Part shown: piece after piece, positions 36,443 through 46,691 of the stretch
Position numbering within the stretch: position 1 is the stretch's first letter
Layout of the letters: every line of letters starts with the position of its first letter
NCBI GenBank assembly: GCA_012959765.1
Contig: DUCO01000034.1
Location: 1-64,000, forward strand
Reading direction: 5' to 3'
From: Dehalococcoidia bacterium
GTDB lineage: Bacteria; Chloroflexota; Dehalococcoidia; Lucifugimonadales; Lucifugimonadaceae
Length of the DNA: 64,000 bases
The notes under the pieces: generated by a model
Told to the model about the DNA's origin: nothing
The model's database searches: none
The model's input: only the letters and a program-made list of their open reading frames with translations
Program-made: the position numbers and the translations under genes

Positions 36443-37780
36443 CTATTGCGTGCCCAGCGTCCAGATCAGACCGTGAGAATTTGCACTGTCAGGTGTTATC
36501 GCGATTTTTACGATGTCTCCGAGATCGCCTGAGTCGACACGGCTTATCACCATGTATCCACCCGGACCTCCCCAAGCCTCCATCACACCCGGCAGGCCGC
36601 TACTGCGAGACAGGTATTCATCGCGGTCGCCCATGGCTTCGGATAACGAAACGATGAACTCGCGAGCGTCATCGTCGGTGTCCCATGCGATCACCACACC
36701 CAGCGCAAAATCGCCGGAGTCGTTCTCAAAAACGGCATAGGCATCTCCACCCCAACCAGCGGCGGCGGCAGTGGCTTCAACGCTGCCAAGCGTCTCCAGC
36801 CACGTTTTCAACATGAACTCGCCCATCACGTTTTCGGCCTGAACCGTCCACTCATCACCCATGGCAGCATCCGGAATATCCAGAATCACTGGTTCTTCTT
36901 TGTCGAAGTATTTTTCGGGATGCAGAATCTGCTCCGTGCTTTTCGGCAGATCATTGAACACGGCATCTATGGCCGCAGACTTGCCCATCTGGTTCAAGAT
37001 TCCGACAAACGCTGCCCCTTCGACATATGGAAACTCCAGGCTTGTTTGCAAGAACGGCGGCGCGTCAGGAAGCTCATCTTGAGCAGCGAGTGCCGATTCG
37101 AGTAACGCAGCAAGCTCGGTCAAATCATGCTTCGCCAACATGTACTGCGTCTGGGCGGTCGTGGCGTCGCCCTCGATCAGTGCCGAGATCGCGAATGACA
37201 TATCATCGCCAGTCGCAAGATCTTCGAGTGCTTCCAGATCGAACCTGGCGTCCTGCAGTCGGTGGACATACTCGTGGGCGTACGTCAGTTGCGCCTCGGT
37301 ATCGATCGAATCGGCGCCTGAAGCATCGTCACCGAGCACATATAACTGCTCTTTTTCAGGATCGTATAAACCCAACACCTGACTACCGAGCATGCTTTCG
37401 TAGATCGCAGTCAGATTTGAGCCCTGTGGGATAACTCCGAGCAGTTTGAGCAACGCCGATTCTTTTACGAGTTGCTCGACGATTTCAGGATCAGCGAACT
37501 CCTCTGCCAGACGATTCTGCATGCCAGCCTGATCGACGAACCTGTGATGAACCGGACCCGGCGACTCGATTCCGCGGATCAACTCGATTCTGCTTTCAAT
37601 CACAAACAGAAGATCTTCAACAGTCTGCGACTGGTTTTCTGGTTCTGCAGTTGCCGAACTGGTCGGTTCGGCAACTGCACTAGTAGCAGATGGCTCAGAA
37701 TCGGAGCCATCAGAACACCCAGCCAGCATCACGACAACAAGCGTCGCCAAAACCACCAACAGGAAATTCGTCGTCCTCAA
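36443..37780 (-). CDS. Lipoprotein with zincin-like HExxH motif
   Basis: 445 residues. Signal peptide with lipobox MLAGC, then a Ser/Thr/Glu-rich linker. A helix holds YAHEYVHRLQDARF at about residues 168-181, an HExxH motif, followed about 30 residues later by ALIEGDATTAQTQYM, which could supply the third zinc ligand Glu. The C-terminal half (from about 330) has a mixed alpha/beta domain ending GLIWTLGTQ. So it may be an anchored metalloprotease; no substrate is known. The ATG overlaps the stop of the upstream HAD gene by 4 nt (ATGA), so the two are probably translated together. Confidence 0.75.
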   Translation of the reverse strand: MRTTNFLLVVLATLVVVMLAGCSDGSDSEPSATSAVAEPTSSATAEPENQSQTVEDLLFVIESRIELIRGIESPGPVHHRFVDQAGMQNRLAEEFADPEIVEQLVKESALLKLLGVIPQGSNLTAIYESMLGSQVLGLYDPEKEQLYVLGDDASGADSIDTEAQLTYAHEYVHRLQDARFDLEALEDLATGDDMSFAISALIEGDATTAQTQYMLAKHDLTELAALLESALAAQDELPDAPPFLQTSLEFPYVEGAAFVGILNQMGKSAAIDAVFNDLPKSTEQILHPEKYFDKEEPVILDIPDAAMGDEWTVQAENVMGEFMLKTWLETLGSVEATAAAAGWGGDAYAVFENDSGDFALGVVIAWDTDDDAREFIVSLSEAMGDRDEYLSRSSGLPGVMEAWGGPGGYMVISRVDSGDLGDIVKIAITPDSANSHGLIWTLGTQ

Positions 37781-38505
37781 GAAATCGTGGCACTGCCACC
37801 GTCCCCTAGGGACTCGGCTAGCTCGGTGAAGTTGGTCACCGTAACGTCTGGCTCATACAGCTTGTGAGTGTCTTCATACGGCAGATCATACCGATTCACG
37901 TACGCACCACGCAGTCCACACGTTCGCGCACCCATCACATCGAACGAGTTCGCTGAAACCATGATCAACTCGCCCGGCTCCATGCTCAAATTCCGAGCAG
38001 CTCTGCGGTACACACCCGGCTTCGGCTTAAAATACCCGGCCTGCTCGACCGACATCACATCATCGAAATCGTACTTAATCCGGTTCTTCACCAGATGATC
38101 AAGAAACCACGGATTTCCGTTTGAAAGGGCGATCAACTTGTAGCGCTCACGAAGTTTATCGAGCCCCGCTACAACCTCTGGAAACGGCGAAAGCTCCTGC
38201 CAACCAGCCATGAAGGTGTCGGTCTGTTCAGAAGTAGGATCGAGCTTGTTGGCCCGCGCCACGTAAACAAACGCCTTCTGCACGGTTTCGAGATAGCCAG
38301 AGTGGCCAAGCTCTACAAGCGTGTCCTGGTACTGCTCAATACGCTGACGATACCGAAGCTGCTGCCAGAATGCAGCCGGATCGATCTCAGACCCCCGCCC
38401 ATCAAGAAAAATCTTCAAATGGGGAGTTAGTGATCCGCCAAGATCGAGCACAGTCCCAAACAAATCAAAAGTAAGAGCCTTGCAATTCTCAAAAACAGGA
38501 TTCAA
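37777..38505 (-). CDS. Haloacid dehalogenase, type II (HAD superfamily)
   Basis: 242 residues. HAD motif 1 FDLFGTVLDLGG (nucleophile Asp at about 14), motif 2 LIALSNGNPW, Lys in FKPKPGVYRRAA (motif 3), and MVSANSFDVMGARTCGLRG (motif 4). The order and the SANSFDVMGA block are those of L-2-haloacid dehalogenases, which hydrolyse 2-haloalkanoates to hydroxy acids. The DLFGTVLD start lacks the second Asp of phosphatases, consistent with dehalogenase. The C-terminal codons contain a GTGGC/GCCAC hairpin resembling the terminators used elsewhere. The start ATG is 206 nt after the E1-beta stop. Confidence 0.87.
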   Translation of the reverse strand: MNPVFENCKALTFDLFGTVLDLGGSLTPHLKIFLDGRGSEIDPAAFWQQLRYRQRIEQYQDTLVELGHSGYLETVQKAFVYVARANKLDPTSEQTDTFMAGWQELSPFPEVVAGLDKLRERYKLIALSNGNPWFLDHLVKNRIKYDFDDVMSVEQAGYFKPKPGVYRRAARNLSMEPGELIMVSANSFDVMGARTCGLRGAYVNRYDLPYEDTHKLYEPDVTVTNFTELAESLGDGGSATIS

Positions 38506-38652
38506 CAGTGAGTTCTCCGTGGCGGATTGGGATTTTTGTAGTGGGAGGCGTACCCCAACTAGCCTACCGTGAGAATGGGCTACGTGTTGATCAAGCCGGA
38601 GAGTGATCTTCTGTCATTGCGTGGAGGCTACCGTGAGACCAACAAAACCAAA

Positions 38653-38674
38653 AAGCCCCGGTTACCCGCGGCTT
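38653..38674 (-). terminator. Second intrinsic terminator downstream of the E1-beta gene
   Basis: AAGCC/GGCTT and CGG/CCG stems separated by one mismatch with a 4-nt loop, followed on the minus strand by TTTTGG TTTTGTT. It follows the terminator at 38698 in tandem. A partial family A repeat (38612-38630) lies beyond it. Confidence 0.6.
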
Positions 38675-38692
38675 CTCGCAATTTCATAAAAG

Positions 38693-38710
38693 AAAACGTG
38701 CCATAGGCAC
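38693..38710 (-). terminator. Terminator abutting the E1-beta stop
   Basis: GTGCC-TAT-GGCAC (38698-38710) begins at the base after the stop and is followed by GTTTTCTTTT on the minus strand. Member of the recurrent family. Confidence 0.82.
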
Positions 38711-39697
38711 CTAGCTCTCCAGCGTGCGCCTTACAGCGGCTGCGATCTTATCGGCAGTCGGGTAAACCAGCTTTTCCAGTGCCGGGGTGTAAGGAATGTG
38801 AACCTGCTCGGAAGCCACCTTCTGAATCGGCGCCTGAAGCGACCAAAAGCCTTCTTCAGCAACAATAGAAGCGATCTCAGAGGCAGCACTGCAAACCTTG
38901 TGAGCAGGGTCAGCAATAACAAGCCGGCCCGTCTTCTCAACAGAATCCAGCACAGTCTGCTTATCGAACGGAACCAGCGTTCGCGGGTCGATCACCTCAA
39001 CCGAAACGCCCTCGGCCGCAAGTGTATTCGCAGCGACAACAGCATGATTCACAGCCCCGGCAATACCAACAATCGTGCAGTCAGTACCCTCCCGAACGAT
39101 CTTCGCCTCGCCAAACGGCACAACAAGCTCGCCCTGAGGAAGGTCAGCATCGTCGGGAACCTCGCCTCGCATACCAAACAAAGTTCCGTCCTCGAAAATA
39201 ATCACCGGGTCGTCATCACGAACCGCTGCCTTCAGCAAACCCTTCATGTCGGCCGGATTCGAAGGCACAACAATCTTGATCCCGGGCATGTTCATGAACA
39301 TCGGATACGAACGATCCGAGTGGTGAGCCGCCGATCCACCGCCGTAAAACATCGTCGCCCTGAAAACAACGGGAAGCGTCGCCTGCCCACCGAACATATA
39401 CCGCATCTTTGCGGCCTGAGAGATCAGCTGGTCCATGCCAACCCACATAAAGCTGGTCAGCGTCTCGACGATAGGTCGCATGCCCACAAGCGACGATCCA
39501 ATCGCCGCTCCGAAGAACCCGTTCTCGGAAAGCGGAGTATCGAGAACTCGCTTGTCGCCAAACTCGCCCAGCAAATCAGCGGTGGCCCCGTAAACGGCTC
39601 GACGAATGTCCTCGCCCATGATGTAGACGTTTTCGTCACGCCTCATCTCTTCGGCGATTGCCTGGTTGATTGCTTCTATAAATACGGTCTGTGCCAT
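38711..39697 (-). CDS. 2-oxoacid/acetoin dehydrogenase E1 component, beta subunit
   Basis: 328 residues of the transketolase-like beta fold. Landmarks are YIMGEDIRRAVYGATADL, RVLDTPLSENGFFGAAIGSS, MFYGGGSAAHHSDRSYPMFM with the acid/base His region, IKIVVPSNPADMKGLLKAA and VEVIDPRTLVPFDKQTVLDS. It associates with the alpha subunit 65 nt upstream to form the thiamine-diphosphate E1. Best matched by eye to acetoin dehydrogenase AcoB / branched-chain-type beta subunits. Confidence 0.92.
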   Translation of the reverse strand: MAQTVFIEAINQAIAEEMRRDENVYIMGEDIRRAVYGATADLLGEFGDKRVLDTPLSENGFFGAAIGSSLVGMRPIVETLTSFMWVGMDQLISQAAKMRYMFGGQATLPVVFRATMFYGGGSAAHHSDRSYPMFMNMPGIKIVVPSNPADMKGLLKAAVRDDDPVIIFEDGTLFGMRGEVPDDADLPQGELVVPFGEAKIVREGTDCTIVGIAGAVNHAVVAANTLAAEGVSVEVIDPRTLVPFDKQTVLDSVEKTGRLVIADPAHKVCSAASEIASIVAEEGFWSLQAPIQKVASEQVHIPYTPALEKLVYPTADKIAAAVRRTLES

Positions 39698-39762
39698 TGA
39701 AAATTACTACCTGCGAACTAAGAAATATCTGAAAAGGATCCCAAAGCTAAAATCGAAACTGC

Positions 39763-40752
39763 CTACGGCTGCGGGATTGGATTAGCCCACATGTCTTCGA
39801 ACAGCGCTTCCGGCTCCGGGAACGGACTGTTTCGCGCGAAGTCGGTAGCTTTCTCGACTTCTTCGACCGTCTCGGCGTTTATCGCATCACACTCTTCTCG
39901 TGTCGCAATACCCTGAGAAATCAGTGCCTTCTCGAGAATGTCCAGCGGATCACGCTTACGCCAGCTATCGATCTCTTCCTGAGTTCGGTACTCACCCCGG
40001 CGAACTCGACCCAGACCAAGCGAGTGCTCCTCGTATCGATAGGTCAAACCCTCGATCAGCGTCGGACCCTCACCCGCTCGTGCACGGTTTACCGCTTCGG
40101 AAGTTGCTTCGTACATTGCGATAGCGTCCTGCCCATCAACGAGCAGTCCCGGCATGTTGTATGCCGACGCACGATCGGAAACGTGCTCAACAGCAACCGT
40201 TTCGGCGTACGACGTGGTCACGGCGTACTGGTTGTTCTCGCACAGGAAAATCATCGGCAGGTTCCACACCGAAGCGAGGTTCATCGACTCGTGCAACGCG
40301 CCCTGGTTCGAAGCACCGTCGCCAAAGAACGCCAGCGATACGAAGTTTTCGCCCCTGATGTGCGCCGCAAGAGCCGCACCAACCGCCACGGGCACTGAAG
40401 AACCAAGAATTCCCGATTCACCGAGAATTCCAATCGAGTAATCGGCAAGGTGCATCGATCCGCCCTTGCCCTTGCAATATCCGTCGACCCGACCGTAAAG
40501 CTCGGCCATCGCCTTATCGACGCGACCGCCCTTGGCGATTGGGTGTCCGTGTGAACGGTGGTTACCGGCAATGTAGTCGGTGTCCTCAAGCGCAGCACAT
40601 GCGCCCACGGCAACGGCCTCTTCACCGATATACGGGTGGGCCGCCCCGGTGAATTCACCGGCCTCGTGGACTTCCATCACTTTCAATTCGAAATTTCGAA
40701 TCATCCACATCCGGCGCAGCATCAGCAATAACGTATCCTGATCGATATCCAC
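39763..40752 (-). CDS. 2-oxoacid/acetoin dehydrogenase E1 component, alpha subunit
   Basis: 329 residues from GTG 40752, with GAGGGG about 7 nt upstream. ThDP-binding signature FFGDGASNQGALHESMNLAS...ENNQYAV, preceded by HPYIGEEAVAVGACAAL, NHRSHGHPIAKGG and GKGGSMHLADYSIGILGESG. The length and single-chain form match the AcoA/PDHA type. First gene of the minus-strand cluster, so its upstream region (40753-40959) should hold the promoter. The complex would cleave acetoin or a 2-oxoacid, delivering the acetyl or acyl unit to the E2. Confidence 0.92.
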   Translation of the reverse strand: MDIDQDTLLLMLRRMWMIRNFELKVMEVHEAGEFTGAAHPYIGEEAVAVGACAALEDTDYIAGNHRSHGHPIAKGGRVDKAMAELYGRVDGYCKGKGGSMHLADYSIGILGESGILGSSVPVAVGAALAAHIRGENFVSLAFFGDGASNQGALHESMNLASVWNLPMIFLCENNQYAVTTSYAETVAVEHVSDRASAYNMPGLLVDGQDAIAMYEATSEAVNRARAGEGPTLIEGLTYRYEEHSLGLGRVRRGEYRTQEEIDSWRKRDPLDILEKALISQGIATREECDAINAETVEEVEKATDFARNSPFPEPEALFEDMWANPIPQP

Positions 40753-40959
40753 GGTTAACCCCTCGGGTCTCTTTGATCAAGTCAACTCTAACCGCCAGGC
40801 GCGACAAAAGCTGACTTCGCTCACTTCTAATACAAAATCCGGGGAAACAAGGTGTTCAGGGGAACAACTAACCCCGGTGGAATTGCGAGATTATAGACCC
40901 GCATGATTGCAGTGTGTGGCGAGTTCAACACCGATTCGAGCGCACCGAGGTGTAATCAG

Positions 40960-41256
40960 CTACGCAGTCGCCAGATAACCAACAGCCACAACTGCTGCCA
41001 CATTCAAGATCACCACAAACACGTATTTAGCAATAAACGACCGCTTCGAAGTCTTGTGCCTGAACCTGCGCATAGCCCAAATTCCGCCCGGCCACCCTCC
41101 AACTAGAGCCCAAACTAGAAGGGTTTCCTCTTTTACACGCCATTTACCCTTTACAGCGCGACGCTTGTCCCACCAGATAGCAATGATCGACCCGAGGTTG
41201 ATAACTCCAAGCAGCACGACCACAAGAAGTGCAAATTGGCCTGTTGAAATTTCCAT
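40960..41256 (-). CDS. DUF1294 membrane protein
   Basis: 98 residues. Two flanking hydrophobic helices (about 8-28 and 76-96) and the family signature WWDKRRAVKGKWRVKEETLL, GGWPGGIWAMRRFRHKTSK. DUF1294 proteins are small inner-membrane proteins of unknown role, sometimes fused to cold-shock domains; none here. Confidence 0.85.
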   Translation of the reverse strand: MEISTGQFALLVVVLLGVINLGSIIAIWWDKRRAVKGKWRVKEETLLVWALVGGWPGGIWAMRRFRHKTSKRSFIAKYVFVVILNVAAVVAVGYLATA

Positions 41257-41385
41257 CGTGGTTCCATTGATACCAGAAATTAATTTTTGAACGTGTGTGG
41301 CCGAGTGAATTAAGTAGCATTTTTATACTCGGCTCAAACTGCGCGAAAAGGCTTCAATAATGGTAGTATTGAGGGGTTGTTTACA

Positions 41386-41397
41386 GTTTACGTAAAC
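41386..41397. promoter_or_regulatory. Perfect palindrome upstream of gyrB (possible operator)
   Basis: GTTTACGTAAAC is a 12-bp perfect palindrome, preceded 7 nt earlier by another TGTTTAC half-site. It lies 147 nt before gyrB in a 287-base gap that has no gene and includes an AT-rich stretch. Such symmetry suits a dimeric repressor. No protein partner can be named. I could not assign a confident -35/-10 pair. Confidence 0.35.
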
Positions 41398-41501
41398 GCA
41401 CCCGAATCAAACCCGATTCGACCTCTATTTTCCTGCTTCCTGCACACGAGTTACAAAAGCTCGAAATGTGCTTGCGAGCAGAAGCTAAATCCAGAGTCTA
41501 A

Positions 41502-44063
<2,562 letters not shown>

Positions 44064-44090
44064 CCGGTCACTGGTACCTTTCCCTCGGTG

Positions 44091-44147
44091 TCCCGAGCCT
44101 CGATTTTCATCGAGATAAACTTCGCCATCGGAGTCGAGGGATCTGGG
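44091..44147. repeat. Degenerate family D repeat
   Basis: TCCCGAGCCTCGATTTTCAT to CGGAGTCGAGGGATCT, with a CTCGAT/ATCGAG inner pair; resembles the copy at 19.66 kb. It lies in the gap after gyrB. Confidence 0.4.
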
Positions 44148-44190
44148 GTGACGCGATAATGCCGAATCGGTAATAGCCTGTGAATCAAGC

Positions 44191-44222
44191 AAACGACTTT
44201 TCGATTTCTCGAAAGGTCGTTT
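44191..44222 (+). terminator. Long hairpin downstream of gyrB, possible terminator
   Basis: AAACGAC/GTCGTTT (7 bp), one T.G pair, then TTTCGA/TCGAAA (6 bp) around a TTTC loop. The 3' side ends in GTTT without a longer T-run, so terminator strength is doubtful. Confidence 0.5.
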
Positions 44223-44251
44223 CGCGTGAGTCGAGAACCAACAACGCCCAC

Positions 44252-44314
44252 CGTCATCCTGAATTTATTTCAGGATCTCTCTCCCGCAATTGCAGCGAGA
44301 AGACGGCAGGATGA
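44252..44314. repeat. Dispersed repeat, family B, with inverted half
   Basis: CGTCATCCTGAATTTATTTC plus AGGATCTC at 44252-44279 and an inverted CGGCAGGATGAC at 44303-44314. It supplies the last codons of the degraded gene on the minus strand. Confidence 0.6.
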
Positions 44315-45345
44315 CCGCTACATCGTCAGAAGTGAGTCCTGTAGGAACAATATCCGGGATGACATCCGGCTCAGTTGCCGGAGGAGCCGCAGGCGGAGCT
44401 GCAGGAAGTGCGCTCACTTTCACAGCCGGTACCTGCGGGCTTCCGCCCTGACTTGCATGGACGCTGATCGTTCCCGTGCAAGCACTGCTGGGAGCCGTAT
44501 AGAACGGATTTCGAACTGTCGTGTCATCGAACGATCCGCAAGACCCCGCGTTCCACGTGTAGACGACGTTTGGCATAGACAGGTTCTCATCACCAAGTTC
44601 GTTTCTCGGCGAAACGCTCAGACCGGCAACCTGGTCCGTAAACAACTCAAGTGGCGCGGTGTAGGCGATAAGATCGGTAAGAATCGCTCCAGCAGTAGTC
44701 TCGGGAGCACTCGGAGTACCACACTGGAGGCAGAAGAGGCGGATCTAGTCCCGAGTGCGTTAGTTGCGGTTACCGTGAACGTATATGCCGTGCCGTTGTC
44801 GAGATCCGTAATTTCAAGCGACGTTCCGGCGGTGTCCGCAGTCCCCGCACCGGGTGAAGTTGTAACTTTGTAAGAAGTAATCGTCGAGCTACCGCTGGAA
44901 GCTGGAGCTGTCCAGCTAACGGTGATTTTGGCATTACCGGCTGAACCGGCTACACCAGTCGGCACGCCCGGTGCTCCACCGAAATGTACGCAGTACCCGA
45001 GTCTGTAACCCCGCTGTCGCCGCTCTGGGCACCGACAATTGCTACGTTACTGTCAATCGCTACCGAATAACCGAACTCGTTGTTCACAGCTGGGTCGCTC
45101 GCCACGAGCTTCGGACGTTGACTCCATGTCGTGCCGCTGCGACTGAATATATACGCAGCACCAGCGCTCGAACCGCCTTCGTCATTACGTCTCGAAGTGG
45201 CTATAAGAACATCACCGCTGATCGACACGCCTTCCGCGGTTTGATCAGATGCCACCGGGGGTCGCCGGCATTGAGTTCTCCCTGCTCTGTCCACGTGATG
45301 CCACTACGTGTAAAAACAATGCTTCGAACTGCTGCGCAGGCATGG
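44265..45345 (-). pseudogene. Remnant of a large secreted protein with FG-GAP and fibronectin III modules
   Basis: Read on the minus strand, pieces in different frames join into one protein: AVRSIVFTRSGITWTEQGEL near 45.33-45.27 kb, then EGVSISGDVLIATSRRNDEG, GAAYIFSRSGTTWSQRPKLV and NEFGYSVAIDSNVAIVGAQS (FG-GAP/integrin-like beta-propeller blades), then a full FN3 domain (ITVSWTAPASSGSSTITSYK to YTFTVTATNALGT), then a Pro/Ala-rich segment with TYNWNAG-like beta sequence. At least three frameshifts separate the pieces. There is no signal peptide or start, and the 3' end runs into a family B repeat. It is a decayed surface or adhesion protein. Confidence 0.75.
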
Positions 45346-45450
45346 TCAGCCTAGTGAATCCCATTTTCCAAACGCCCGGTAAGAGAAGGGATAAGAAGAG
45401 AGATCAGGGACAACACTCCACGACTCAGCCCCCAGCACCCGACCGCTCAG

Positions 45451-45468
45451 AAAAAGTGCCAATGGCAC
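45451..45468 (-). terminator. Terminator of pyrE
   Basis: GTGCC-ATT-GGCAC (45456-45468) two bases past the pyrE stop, then TTTTTCT on the minus strand. Member of the recurrent family. Confidence 0.85.
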
Positions 45469-45470
45469 CG

Positions 45471-46061
45471 CTACACCGCGATCGTTATCTTGCCTTCTGG
45501 CGTCGACTCCCACAGCTTGAAGAACGGAATTCCCCTGCGCTCAAGCTCGTCGCCCCCGCCCTGATGACGGTCGAGAATCGCCATCACAACCACCACCTCG
45601 CACCCGAAAGCCTCAACAGCGTCGATAGCCGCCAGCAGCGATCCACCCGTCGAAACCGTATCGTCGAACGCTGCCACCTTCATCCCCGGCTGAAGATTCC
45701 CTTCGATCTGCTTCCCCGCACCGTGCTCTTTCTGCTCGGGTCGCACGAAGAATCCGGTCCAATCCTTGTCATCAAGCCGAGCGCGCAACGCCAGCGCACC
45801 AACTATTGGAACAGCAGCAACCGTCGGGCCACCGAACGCATTAGCCCCCGATTCGTCGATCGCAACGCTAAACGCCTGCGAAATCAGATCTGCACCCTCA
45901 GGATCGGTCGAAAGCATCCGCCCATCGAAGTAGTAGGTGCTCTTCTGGCCCGACGACAATGTGAAATCCCCAAAGCGGAGCGAATCAAGCTCCATCGCCC
46001 GGGCGTACAAGCGTTGTGACATTTTCCTGAGATCAGATCCGTCGTTTTCTGGCACTGCCAT
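45471..46061 (-). CDS. pyrE: Orotate phosphoribosyltransferase
   Basis: 196 residues. LRFGDFTLSSGQKSTYYFDG is the OPRT N-terminal signature; AAVPIVGALALRARL, FVRPEQKEHGAGKQIEGN (flexible catalytic loop, with Lys) and the PRPP-binding AAFDDTVSTGGSLLAAI follow. It makes OMP from orotate and PRPP in pyrimidine synthesis. FVRP replaces the more usual FVRK, so one of the catalytic-loop lysines is substituted. It is the last gene of the obgE-nadD-pyrE series, 18 nt after nadD, and ends in a strong terminator. Confidence 0.93.
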   Translation of the reverse strand: MAVPENDGSDLRKMSQRLYARAMELDSLRFGDFTLSSGQKSTYYFDGRMLSTDPEGADLISQAFSVAIDESGANAFGGPTVAAVPIVGALALRARLDDKDWTGFFVRPEQKEHGAGKQIEGNLQPGMKVAAFDDTVSTGGSLLAAIDAVEAFGCEVVVVMAILDRHQGGGDELERRGIPFFKLWESTPEGKITIAV

Positions 46062-46079
46062 GCGCGAAGTTGCTCCTAA

Positions 46080-46691
46080 TTAGCGATACAAACCCTGTTT
46101 TTCGATGTACTCAGCCACCACCCCAGCAACAAGCTCATCAATCGACCTACCAGCCGAAAGAAATTCCCGCACGCGGGTCGCCGATACATCAACCATTGGC
46201 CCCACAACATACTCTGCCCCGCTCGCCGGATGTGAAGCTGCCAGCGACTCGACGCTGAACTCCTGACCCGGCCTCCCAACTGCAACTATCTTCGCCAGAT
46301 CACCGATCTCGCTGCCGTTTCTCCACTGGTCCATTGAAGCAGCAGAGTCGGCACCAACGATCAAATAAAGCTCCACCCATATGCCAAGCTGGTGATGCAA
46401 GTCGACAAGAGTATCGACCGTAAAAGTCGACCCCTCACGAACGATATCCACATCAGAAGCAGTGAAGCCAGCTACGTTATCCACAGCCAGTTCAACCATG
46501 TGGAAACGATCGGCAGCTGAAGCCACGTGAGGATTTTCTCGAAGCCACTGATCAGAAGTAACAACAAATAAAACTTCATCCAGGTCCAACTGATCTCGAA
46601 CAGAGCCAGCTACGGCGATATGGCCGTTGTGGATCGGATCAAACGTGCCTCCAAACACGCCCACTCGTTTGGTGACGTGTGATGAAGCCAT
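46080..46691 (-). CDS. nadD: Nicotinate-nucleotide adenylyltransferase
   Basis: 203 residues from ATG 46691, which overlaps the obgE stop by one base (TAATG); a start at 46712 would lie within obgE and is less likely. Nucleotidyltransferase signature VGVFGGTFDPIHNGHIA (HxGH as HNGH), then VTSDQWLRENPHVASAADRF, STFTVDTL, LIVGADSAASMDQW, and the late SATRVREFLSAG (ISSTxIR motif). It adenylates nicotinate mononucleotide in NAD synthesis. Translational coupling with obgE is common in bacteria. Confidence 0.93.
   Translation of the reverse strand: MASSHVTKRVGVFGGTFDPIHNGHIAVAGSVRDQLDLDEVLFVVTSDQWLRENPHVASAADRFHMVELAVDNVAGFTASDVDIVREGSTFTVDTLVDLHHQLGIWVELYLIVGADSAASMDQWRNGSEIGDLAKIVAVGRPGQEFSVESLAASHPASGAEYVVGPMVDVSATRVREFLSAGRSIDELVAGVVAEYIEKQGLYR

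Noticed and set aside
37787-37799. GTGGC-ACT-GCCAC hairpin as a terminator between the HAD and lipoprotein genes
   Set aside because: It lies within the HAD coding sequence and the two genes overlap by ATGA, so termination there is unlikely; noted only as a possible variant of the recurrent hairpin.
38798-39700. Plus-strand open frame of 300 codons
   Set aside because: Antisense shadow of the E1-beta gene, rich in Arg/His/Asn as expected from reversed coding sequence.
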